A stretch of 40,867 nucleotides of DNA from DATGMS01 sp040905145 (GTDB lineage: Bacteria > Bacteroidota > Bacteroidia > Cytophagales > Cyclobacteriaceae), in NCBI GenBank assembly GCA_040905145.1, contig JBBDSC010000095.1, forward strand, positions 1 to 40,867, in the 5' to 3' direction. A model generated the notes under the pieces. It saw only the letters and a list, made by a program, of their open reading frames with translations, did not search any database and was not told where the DNA came from. The first letter of the stretch is position 1. Each line of letters begins with the position of its first letter. The position numbers and the translations under genes are program-made. Shown here one piece after another: positions 26,815 through 34,513 of this stretch.

Positions 26815-27150
26815 AATCAAAGGTTTTTCTGAATAGTTTAATAAATTGTATAATGATGAAAGGCAATAGACTGGTAATAATTATAAGGCCCCAGGTTCGT
26901 AATTCCAGATCCTGAAAGGAGAGAATTCCTGATATAGGCGGGATCAAATAAGCTGCCAATAATACGACAAGACAAAAGGTGAAGGCCATCCAGATATATT
27001 TATTTCGGGTGACCTGATTTTTAAAAATATTTTCATTGGCTTCTCGCATGTTAAATACGTGGAATAACTGCGCAAGGCCAAGCTAAAAAAAGTCACATTA
27101 TTGGTTATTTCTTCCGGCTGGTCCCATACGTAATGGGCAAAGCTAAAGCC
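26777..27150 (-). pseudogene. C-terminal remnant of a P-type cation ATPase
   Basis: Starting just after the fbaB stop, the strand reads FAHYVWDQPEEITNNVTFFS, then after a frame change near 27075 LAQLFHVFNMREANENIFK and LLAAYLIPPISGILSFQDLEL. This matches the last transmembrane domain of P2 ATPases (the AQLFHVFNMR and PP-l-f motifs). It overlaps the start of pfkB by about 40 bases. Its sequence differs clearly from the C-terminus of the intact ATPase at 19974-22898, so it comes from a different, second pump. Confidence 0.8.
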
Positions 27151-27162
27151 CCTTTTAGTAAA

Positions 27163-28227
27163 TTACGCAAGCCCTATTTCTTCATTCAGATATATATCCT
27201 GGATATGGTTCAATAATTTTATACCATCCCCCATGGGTCTTTGAAATGCCTTTCGGCCAACGATTAGCCCCATTCCTCCGGCGCGCTTATTAATTATGGC
27301 TGTTTTCACTGCTTCTTCCAAGTCCCCTTCCCCTTTAGATTCACCACCGGAATTGATCAAACCAATTCGACCCATATAACAGTTGGCTACCTGGTATCGA
27401 CATAAGTCTATTGGATGGCTACTGCTAAGTTCATCATACATTGAAGGATCGGATTTGCCAAAATTTATAGCCGTAAAACCGCCATTGTTGGTAGGTAGCT
27501 TTTGTTTAATGATATCTGCCTGAATAGTCACGCCCAAATGGTTTGCTTGTCCGGTAAGGTCTGCGGCTGTTTCATAATTTTCCCCAGCCTTTTTAAAAGC
27601 ATTATTACGGGTATAACACCATAAAACGGTAACCATGCCAAGTTCATGTGCGTGCTCAAATTCCTGAGATACCTCAATAATTTGACGGTTTGATCCCTCT
27701 GACCCGAAATATATGGTTGCCCCTACGGCAGCCGCCCCTAAATTCCAGGCATCCTTTGCCGATCCAAACATGATTTGATCGTATTTATTGGGATAGGTAA
27801 GTAGCTCGTTATGGTTTAATTTAGCTACAAAAGGTATTTTGTGGGCGTATTTCCTGGAAAGGATGGCCAATGATCCAATAGTTGTGGCCACAGCATTACA
27901 TCCCCCTTCCAAAGCGAGTTTTATAATGTTTTCAGGATCAAAGTATATAGGGTTAGGTGCAAAAGCACTTCCCGCCGAATGCTCTATTCCCTGGTCAACA
28001 GGAAGTATTGAAAGGTATCCTGTTCCGGCTAACCGTCCATTATTGAACAATGAAGCTAAATTCCTAAGGACCTGTGGGTTTCTATTGCTGTTTGTAAAAA
28101 CCTTATCTAAAAATTCAGGTGATGGAATCTGCAGCAGATCTTTATCGATGGTTTTACTTTTGTGACCCAACAAGGATTCCGAATCCCTTCCCAGCAATTT
28201 TTTTATTTTTTCAGAATCTGTCGTCAT
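27163..28227 (-). CDS. fbaB: Class I fructose-bisphosphate aldolase (DhnA/FbaB family)
   Basis: Cleaves fructose 1,6-bisphosphate to dihydroxyacetone phosphate and glyceraldehyde 3-phosphate through a Schiff base. The 354-residue protein matches the archaeal-type class I aldolases: ILPVDQGIEHSAG near the N-terminus, PFVAKLNHNELLTYP, the AVGATIYFGS strand, and the phosphate-binding end INSGGESKGEGDL followed by GLIVGRKAFQRP. The ATG at 28227 is chosen because it gives the family length (E. coli FbaB about 350) and because the upstream extension to 28368 runs into the 3' end of the membrane-protein gene. It heads the metabolic part of the island, 65 bases after that gene. Confidence 0.9.
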   Translation of the reverse strand: MTTDSEKIKKLLGRDSESLLGHKSKTIDKDLLQIPSPEFLDKVFTNSNRNPQVLRNLASLFNNGRLAGTGYLSILPVDQGIEHSAGSAFAPNPIYFDPENIIKLALEGGCNAVATTIGSLAILSRKYAHKIPFVAKLNHNELLTYPNKYDQIMFGSAKDAWNLGAAAVGATIYFGSEGSNRQIIEVSQEFEHAHELGMVTVLWCYTRNNAFKKAGENYETAADLTGQANHLGVTIQADIIKQKLPTNNGGFTAINFGKSDPSMYDELSSSHPIDLCRYQVANCYMGRIGLINSGGESKGEGDLEEAVKTAIINKRAGGMGLIVGRKAFQRPMGDGIKLLNHIQDIYLNEEIGLA

Positions 28228-28292
28228 TTCTTTATTAGTTTGAATTATAAAAGGAAGGTTTAAGACACTCAAATTTCTTTTTCCATTTCTGA

Positions 28293-28742
28293 TCAAGGCA
28301 AATTCATCCTTGTATCTGTTGCATATCCTGCCATAACGGCTATTACCATGAGAACAACAAATATCCAAAACATGATACCAATGGCACTGACAGCTTCAGC
28401 TTCTTCTTTTTTGGGTTTTATCACATCACGCTCTACCACATCATCCTCTACCACATCATCCCCTACCACATCACCCTTTACACCTCTATAGTAATTATCC
28501 CGGGAGGGAGGAATAGCTGTCAACAACAGGGCAATCAGAACCCCTATAAATAATAAAGGAATCCAATCTACTCCCCAATACACATAACCCGTCGGGGCAA
28601 TCCATAAGGATGATGCCCAGACAATCAGCAGAATTATCAAAAAGAAAGACCATAAAGTTCCCCACGGGCCTCTGGCACTAAGGGCATAAAAAAATATTAA
28701 AGTAATTACTATTGCTACTATAATTGCTCCTATAATTTCCAT
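28293..28742 (-). CDS. Conserved hypothetical membrane protein
   Basis: A 149-residue protein with three predicted helices near the N-terminus (about 3-20, 28-50, 58-78), a polar cytoplasmic or periplasmic loop, and one helix near the C-terminus (about 120-140). The segment ARGPWGTLWSFFLI...WIAPTGYVYWGVDWIPLLF looks conserved among Bacteroidota hypothetical proteins. The loop carries an acidic/Val repeat (residues 91-107, DVVGDDVVEDDVVERDV) encoded by a tandem DNA repeat. I cannot assign a function. It is the first gene of the minus-strand block and ends 65 bases before fbaB. Confidence 0.75.
   Translation of the reverse strand: MEIIGAIIVAIVITLIFFYALSARGPWGTLWSFFLIILLIVWASSLWIAPTGYVYWGVDWIPLLFIGVLIALLLTAIPPSRDNYYRGVKGDVVGDDVVEDDVVERDVIKPKKEEAEAVSAIGIMFWIFVVLMVIAVMAGYATDTRMNLP
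28422..28472. repeat. Coding tandem repeat, about 15-bp unit
   Basis: Three consecutive near-identical 15-base units of the type TACCACATCATCCTC (plus strand) encode the DVVxD repeats of the membrane protein. The unit is a multiple of three, so changes in copy number would keep the frame. Confidence 0.65.
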
Positions 28743-28950
28743 AATAGTTTTGAATTAAATTAAAAGATTGATTTATACGAATAGCCTTTAACCGATCAGT
28801 ATTTGTTTATCCTTTAAATGAACAACAAATCTATTATACTGTTCGATGCCAAATTCATAGGGAGATTTTGGGTAAAGCAGACGAATAACCAAATCCACTG
28901 TGAATATTTATACACTCTGAATGAAGCAGATTATATGCAAAATCCTTGCC

Positions 28951-30313
28951 TTAATTTCCTGCTCCGCCACCCATCAGGCCTGGATATGCCCGAAGGTAAA
29001 GCTGCAATGCCAGTGGATTTTTTCCGTACAGTTCCTCCAGTTGGTTGCCGACACTATACCAACTTCCCTGAACACCTACTGCCATATTTGTTTTCAATGC
29101 AGTAAAGAGGTTCTGTTGAATGCCCAAGGAAATAGCATTCACCGGAAAAAGAACCCCATGTCCATACTTCTCTTCATCTAAAAGTAGATTTTCTGTAGAT
29201 TTCTCTACCCACTCATATTTGCCATAAATAGTGGTGGTGTTCAAGCTAAGTGCGCTTTCCAGGAGAAAAGAATGTTGGGAATGGTGCCCTTCAGCATTAT
29301 TATGACCCCAAACGGCTGTAGAATTCAAAAAAGAGTTTGAACCTAATCTTAATGCATGAAGGACTGAGGCGGTGGTTTTATCCACATCCTCCCGAGGTCC
29401 AAACTCATGCACGTCTTTCACCCATGCTTTGGATACTTGCAGGGCCCATTCCGGGGAAGGATTAAAAGAGAAGCGGGCAGACCAGGAATCGAATCTTGGC
29501 TTATCAAAGCCATACCTTTCCTCATTCGGCTCTCTGCCCGTAAAAGAAGATCCTTCCAGTTTAAAATTTCTATACCTGAAACCCAAAGTGGCCACACCAA
29601 ACGTAATATGTGTTGCGTCCTGCCAATGGTGGCCTTATGGGCGCATCCGGATTATAAAGGCTGGATACCCGGTGCATGAAGGCTACAGGTCCGAATGCCG
29701 GTTCACCTGGTAGACCCAGGTAAGCAAAGGCATCCACATCTTTGGATAACATATGGGTATAGCCAACCGAAAGTTCCGAAAACAAATCATGGGGATGCTG
29801 ACGGTCTACCAATGGTTCCCCTTCCCATGTTTCTCCTGATTGAAATAAAAGCGGGTATCCCGCTCCCCCTACAGTAAGCGGATCCAAGGATAACATGACA
29901 CTGAAGCGGAACAAGCCCCTGTTACCAACCTGGGTCTGTCCCATACCCATAAACCAGTTGGGGGCATCAAACTTACTATCACCCCGGGAGCCTTTATTTC
30001 CTATATCCTGGTTATTGTAGCGGAGAAAAATATTTCCATGAAACATGTACATCCATTTTTTTGTATGGACCATATACCCGTACATGGGAGAGGTATCGGG
30101 GAGCCAACCTGTGCCGGACCCATTACGGTTCATGGGCAGGTTCCGGGAAAAGGCATGTGACATCATAGAACCTCCGTCCATGCTTTTCATATCGTGATCC
30201 ATGTGCTTATGTGCTGTGCTGTCTTTCTTCATATGCATTTCATGATCCTCTTGCTGTGCGAAAGCACCTTCAGACAGAAAAAGCGCGGATAGTATGATGA
30301 TAATCTTTTTCAT
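28951..30313 (-). pseudogene. Outer-membrane beta-barrel protein of the copper locus, one frameshift
   Basis: The 5' frame encodes a signal peptide (ALFLSEGAFA, cleavage after AFA), then a Met/His-rich segment (DHEMHMKKDSTAHKHMDHDM, residues about 23-42), then FSRNLPMNRNGSGTGWLPD and a beta-strand-rich body (to about 29600). The 3' frame (from ~29600 to 28951) continues ATLGFRYRNFKLEGSSFTGR to the C-terminus. The two join if one A is removed from ATAAGGCC near 29635 (restoring PIGHHWQDATHITFGVATLG), for a total of about 453 residues. The Met/His-rich start and the CopA and HMA-AraC neighbours suggest a role in copper handling at the cell surface. Whether the frameshift is real is uncertain. 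Confidence 0.75.
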
Positions 30314-30657
30314 TTTCCAAGATTTGATAGTTGTGAAGAATTATTGTTTTCGATTCTTTATTCTATGTCTTAAGGGATACACTTTTAAGAAATGTCATGG
30401 AGAATCAACCATAATCCAAGCAATAATCTGACTAGATTGATTTTATTTAAACTTGAGTAAAATTAAAAAAGAATTGATAGCGGTCGCTTTGGAATCTTTT
30501 ATAAATGAATTACGCAGAAAAGGAATGCTGAAATTAGAAGGGCATGAAGGCAGGGGTATTTACACAATGATTCCGATTTTAATTTAATTGCGTCAGAATC
30601 TAAACTGGAGGTAATCACCTGATTTTCTAGCAAGGCACATTTAAAGTTCCTTATCAT
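30314..30657. other. Intergenic region with a possible winged-helix fragment
   Basis: This stretch lies between the outer-membrane protein start and the 3' end of the AraC gene. On the plus strand 30453-30587 encodes 44 residues (SKIKKELIAVALESFINEL, then RRKGMLKLEGHEGRGIY) that loosely resemble the DNA-binding end of Crp/Fnr-type regulators. It has no upstream domain and only a TTG start, so it is at best a remnant. No convincing promoter is visible. Confidence 0.3.
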
Positions 30658-31233
30658 CTACTTCACCTGATCCAAAGCACGCCTCTTACCTTCTTTCACC
30701 TTCTTAAAATGACTGGGCGTAAGTCCGGTAACTTTTTTGAACTGGTTTGAAAGATGCTGCACACTGCTATAGCCATTCTTCCATGCAATTTCACTAAGCG
30801 TGAGTTCATTGTAAACCAGCAGTTCCTTTACCTTCTCAATACGCTGCAAAATAATGTACCGCTCTATGGTCATACTTTCCAAAGAGGAAAAAAGGCTGCT
30901 TAAGTAATTATAATCCAAACCTACCCGCTCTTCAATTAAATCAGAGAAGTTAACATGTAATGAGTGGTCCTCTCCTTGGTGGATCAATTCAACAACTATA
31001 TTTTTCACTTTTTCAATGGCCCTGGCTTTTTTATCATCAATCAATTCAAAGCCGTTTTCTTCCAGATTTTCTTTTAAGGCAATGAAATTGATGGTATCCA
31101 TACTGCCGTTGACGACCGCTTCACCAAGTTTAATTTCTTGTACTTCCAATCCGAGGTTTTCCAATCCCTCCCGCACTACTTTAATGCAGCGATTGCAGAC
31201 CATGTTCTTTATAGATAAATGGGTAGTTTCCAT
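30658..31233 (-). CDS. AraC-type regulator with N-terminal HMA-like metal domain
   Basis: A 191-residue one-component regulator. Residues about 4-70 look like a heavy-metal-associated (HMA) ferredoxin-like fold with the metal motif MVCNRC (Cys13, Cys16). Residues about 110-185 are an AraC DNA-binding domain with two helix-turn-helices (LTLSEIAWKNGYSSVQHLSN then FKKVTGLTPSHFKK). The likely role is sensing a soft metal such as Cu(I) and controlling the neighbouring copA and outer-membrane genes; this is inferred from the fusion and the context. The length is short for AraC proteins but matches this Bacteroidota subgroup as I know it. No frameshift is seen. Confidence 0.8.
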   Translation of the reverse strand: METTHLSIKNMVCNRCIKVVREGLENLGLEVQEIKLGEAVVNGSMDTINFIALKENLEENGFELIDDKKARAIEKVKNIVVELIHQGEDHSLHVNFSDLIEERVGLDYNYLSSLFSSLESMTIERYIILQRIEKVKELLVYNELTLSEIAWKNGYSSVQHLSNQFKKVTGLTPSHFKKVKEGKRRALDQVK

Positions 31234-31641
31234 CTGGTCGTGGATAATAAATTATGGATTTATAAAAATGTAAAGATAGTTCCTTTTCTAATTAAGCAAC
31301 ATCTACACGATTTTGATCCTCTTTTTATACGTACATTTTCTAAATAAGATTAGGAACATGTCCTGATGATAAAGTTCTGAATGTTTTGCTTTTCCAGGCT
31401 CAGCCCCTCCATAGTCTGGGGAATGATAGTGGTAAATTATGGATTCATATTTTTTCATTAGGCTGTTTATTGGCGGTTGAAGCTCTCGGAAGCTGTAATA
31501 TCAGGCAAAGTTTCTGGATTTAGAAGGTAACTTCCAGGATTATTTGTTAAATCTTAAAAAATCTATATATTGGACTATATTATTTTTGCAGAGCTTCAAT
31601 TTACTGCCTCGTTCATTTAACCTAATTAAATTAATTTGAAA
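31234..31641. promoter_or_regulatory. Intergenic region with a direct repeat and a -7 box
   Basis: This 408-base divergent region separates the AraC gene from the propeller gene. TAAATTATGGATT occurs twice in direct orientation (31248-31260 and 31433-31445). TATTTTTG at 31581-31588 matches the Bacteroidota -7 consensus TAnnTTTG exactly, 53 bases before the ATG at 31642, but no TTG lies 19 bases upstream of it. No coding frame is evident. Confidence 0.4.
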
Positions 31642-33855
31642 ATGAGAAAACAAACAATAAGCTCAGTTGTTCCCGTTGAAAATCCAAAAACATTCATTTT
31701 ATTTTTATCAAGAATTTGGTATGCCATTGTTCTGGCCACCCTGGCCGGGGCAGTTTCCTGTAGCTCCGCTAATTCCGGCACAGAATCTGTTCAGGTTGGG
31801 GAGGATGATATCGGGGGAATGATTACAGGCCCGAATGGGCCGGAAGCAGGGGTATGGGTGATTGCCGAAACGCATGACCTTCCCACCCGATTTGCCAAGA
31901 TTGTGGTAACTGATGATGATGGACGTTATTTAATTCCAGATCTTCCAAGTGCAAATTACTCTGTTTGGGTCCGGGGCTATGGCCTGGTGGATTCGCCAAA
32001 GAAAGAAGCCAAACCAGGAACTAATTTAGATCTGGATGCAGTGGAGGCACCCAATCCACATGCTGCGGCTGAATACTACCCGGCAGGCTATTGGTTTTCC
32101 CTTCTCAACGTCCCCGATAAAAGCAAATTTCCGGGCACGGGGCCTGAAGGCAACGGGATTTCGCCCAACATAGAAAACCAGGCCCAGTTTTTAAGGACTA
32201 TCAAATCAGGCAACTGCCTTGCCTGTCATCAATTGGGAAGCAAAGGTACACGGGAGTTCCAGGAATCAATGGGAACCTTCGATTCCTCTGTGGAGGCTTG
32301 GGAACGCCGTTTACAGTCGGGACAGGCCGGCGGTAGTATGACTTCCACGGTACACCAGCTTGGACAGGAGGAAGTACTCGAGATGTTTGCCGACTGGACA
32401 GACCGGATTGCTGAGGGTGAAGTGCCTCAGACACCGCCCCGGCCGGAAGGTGTGGAGCGCAATGTAGTCATCACGCAGTGGGACTGGGCCGATCCAAAGG
32501 CATATCTTCACGATCTGGTTTCCACAGACCGGAGGGACCCCACGGTTAACGCCAACGGTCTTATCTATGGTGCGCTGGAAGCCAGTGCCGATTATCTGCC
32601 TGTGCTGGATCCGGTGAACCACGTGGCAAGTCGGGTTCCATTGACCGTGCGCGACCCGGAAACAAAATCGGCTGCGGGGCCGGAAATGCCGAAACCCTCC
32701 CCTTATTGGGGCGATGAGCCCATATGGGACAGTAAGGCCAACGTTCACAATCCGATGTTAGATGGCGAGGGCAGGGTGTGGATTACCGCCGCAGTGCGTC
32801 CACCAGACAATCCTGACGTCTTTAAGGAAGGATCAGACCATCCCTCGGCCAAAGTGTTCCCTCTAGAAAGGTCCGGCCGCCATTTGGGCGTCTATGATCC
32901 GGAAACTGAAGAGTATACCCATATCGGCACCGGCTTCAGCACACACCACCTCATGTTTGCTGAGGACGAAAGTAACACCTTATGGACCAGTGGCGGGGGA
33001 GAAGTTATAGGCTGGCTGGACACTGAAAAATATGATGAAACAGGAGATGAGGTTGCCTCACAAGGCTGGACTCCCCTCATCCTTGATGCCAATGGCAATG
33101 GCAAACGGGATGAATATGTAGAGCCCAATGATCCGGTTGATCCGGCAAAGGACAAGCGGATCTCGAAAGGCCTCTATGCTGTCTCCCCGGCACCGGACGG
33201 TTCGGTTTGGGGATCTTCTTTAGGATATCCTGGCGCTGTCATCAGATTAGATCCTGGTTCAAATCCGGTTGAAACGGCTTTGGTGGAGTATTACGAACTG
33301 CCCTTGGATGATGCAGGTAAGCCGGTGGAAGGATTCTCGCCCCGTGGTATGGACGTGGACCGGGAAGGTGTCGCTTGGGTGGCACTGGCCAGTGGCCACC
33401 TTGCCAGTTTCGACCGGCGAAAGTGTGATGGACCACTCAACGGCCCTGATGCGACAGGACAGCATTGCCCGGAAGGGTGGACGTTCTATACCGAGCCCCT
33501 GCCCCAGCTTCAGGGTGTAGAGGGATCAGGAAGTGCGGAATCCAGTTACTACACTTGGGTGGACCAGTTCAACACTTTGGGATTAGGGGAAAATATCCCC
33601 ATCAATACTGGCAATGAGTCCGAAGGGCTGCTGGTTCTTAAAGATGGTGAATGGATTGTACTCCGGGTTCCTTATCCTATGGGTTTTTATACCAAATGGA
33701 TGGATGGCAGAATAGATGACCCGGATGCAGGCTGGAAAGGCCGCGGACTGTGGGCAACAATAAGCACCCGCGCACCTTTTCACATGGAAGGAGGGAAAGG
33801 CACTACGAGCAAGGTATACAAATTCCAGATTCGCCCAGACCCGTTGGCCAGGTAA
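31642..33855 (+). CDS. Secreted lipoprotein with mono-heme c site and beta-propeller
   Basis: The 737-residue protein starts with a membrane-anchor signal (about 15-38) and a probable lipobox ending at Cys40 (GAVSC). A carboxypeptidase-regulatory-like beta-sandwich follows (about 55-115, DDIGGMITGPNG...GRYLIPDLPSANYSVWVRGYG). Then comes a cytochrome c-type CLACH site (Cys192, Cys195, His196), and a C-terminal region of Vgb/SMP-30-like propeller blades (GRVWITAAV, PDGSVWGSS, GVAWVALASGHLASFD). It could be a periplasmic redox or substrate-binding protein; the substrate is unknown. The start is the ATG at 31642; a TTG two codons earlier is less likely. The gene is visibly richer in G+C than its neighbours and lies inside a copper-resistance locus, suggesting recent acquisition. 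Confidence 0.8.
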   Translation: MRKQTISSVVPVENPKTFILFLSRIWYAIVLATLAGAVSCSSANSGTESVQVGEDDIGGMITGPNGPEAGVWVIAETHDLPTRFAKIVVTDDDGRYLIPDLPSANYSVWVRGYGLVDSPKKEAKPGTNLDLDAVEAPNPHAAAEYYPAGYWFSLLNVPDKSKFPGTGPEGNGISPNIENQAQFLRTIKSGNCLACHQLGSKGTREFQESMGTFDSSVEAWERRLQSGQAGGSMTSTVHQLGQEEVLEMFADWTDRIAEGEVPQTPPRPEGVERNVVITQWDWADPKAYLHDLVSTDRRDPTVNANGLIYGALEASADYLPVLDPVNHVASRVPLTVRDPETKSAAGPEMPKPSPYWGDEPIWDSKANVHNPMLDGEGRVWITAAVRPPDNPDVFKEGSDHPSAKVFPLERSGRHLGVYDPETEEYTHIGTGFSTHHLMFAEDESNTLWTSGGGEVIGWLDTEKYDETGDEVASQGWTPLILDANGNGKRDEYVEPNDPVDPAKDKRISKGLYAVSPAPDGSVWGSSLGYPGAVIRLDPGSNPVETALVEYYELPLDDAGKPVEGFSPRGMDVDREGVAWVALASGHLASFDRRKCDGPLNGPDATGQHCPEGWTFYTEPLPQLQGVEGSGSAESSYYTWVDQFNTLGLGENIPINTGNESEGLLVLKDGEWIVLRVPYPMGFYTKWMDGRIDDPDAGWKGRGLWATISTRAPFHMEGGKGTTSKVYKFQIRPDPLAR

Positions 33856-34074
33856 AAAGTAGCGGAAATGGGGAATGGATCCATTAACTATAGGAATTAC
33901 GGGGAGGTGATGTTGGGCAGAAGGTTTAACAGCGTTATTTCTAGAAAGGATAGGATTACCCATGGGGCAATTTGCGTTCCTTAATGAAAGTACGTGCAAA
34001 AACCGACCACAGATAGCACAGATTAACCAAGATGAAAAGAGGTTGGGAAAGCTAATGGCCCAGAAACAGACATT

Positions 34075-34433
34075 CAACCCTTCAAGGGTTGCTGGGCTGG
34101 GAACCATCCTTCCCCGGATGAAATCCGGGGCTATTTATGTTAAACCCTCCGGGTTTTGGTAGTTTTCAATTAAGTTCTCGGTTCCATATTAACTGCCAGC
34201 AATAAAATCCCCCATTCCGGGAAAACTCCTTGGAGCCTGAATCCTGTCTGCAGGCAGACAGGGGCTCCTACAGCACAGCCTTGGGCATCGCCCCAGGTTG
34301 AAAGAAATGATGTCGTCCGGCAGCCTGTAGGGATGCAACAAAAGACGGGATGGAATTTATCTCCCCACAGGTTTTCGTATTGATCCGTAGTGGGTATGCA
34401 ATTGGTTCTAAACCCCAACTCCGGCAGGAGTTG
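34075..34433. repeat. REP-like block of consecutive hairpins
   Basis: Within the gene-free 33856-34513 there are five palindromes: CAACCCTT-C-AAGGGTTG (34075-34091); CCCCGGAT-GAA-ATCCGGGG (34112-34130); AAACCC/GGGTTT (34142-34156); a long hairpin whose outer arms GGAGCC (34232-34237) and GGCTCC (34263-34268) enclose CCTGTCTGC/GCAGACAGG (34243-34262); and CAACTCC/GGAGTTG (34416-34433). An imperfect CCTTGGGC/GCCCCAGG pair lies near 34279-34297. The layout is that of a REP/BIME cluster, related in style to the unit at 8056-8156. No transposase is present. It separates copA from the propeller gene. Confidence 0.7.
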
Positions 34434-34513
34434 AAATCCTCCTATAGGGTGGCCGGCACATTAAAAGGATTATTTTTTACCTAAATTCTTGACCTAAGCC
34501 ATTCTGTCAAGCG

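Noticed and set aside
28228..28368. Extended N-terminus of the class I aldolase
   Set aside because: It overlaps the 3' end of the membrane-protein gene and exceeds family length; the ATG at 28227 fits.
28422..28472. Tandem units considered as a CRISPR array
   Set aside because: The units abut without spacers and are coding, so this is a simple tandem repeat.
28818..29105. Plus-strand 95-codon frame downstream of the membrane-protein gene
   Set aside because: It overlaps the 3' part of the outer-membrane protein gene and has no recognisable motif.
33250..33275. GGTTCAAATCC resembling a tRNA T-arm
   Set aside because: It lies inside the propeller gene's conserved frame and no cloverleaf can be formed around it.
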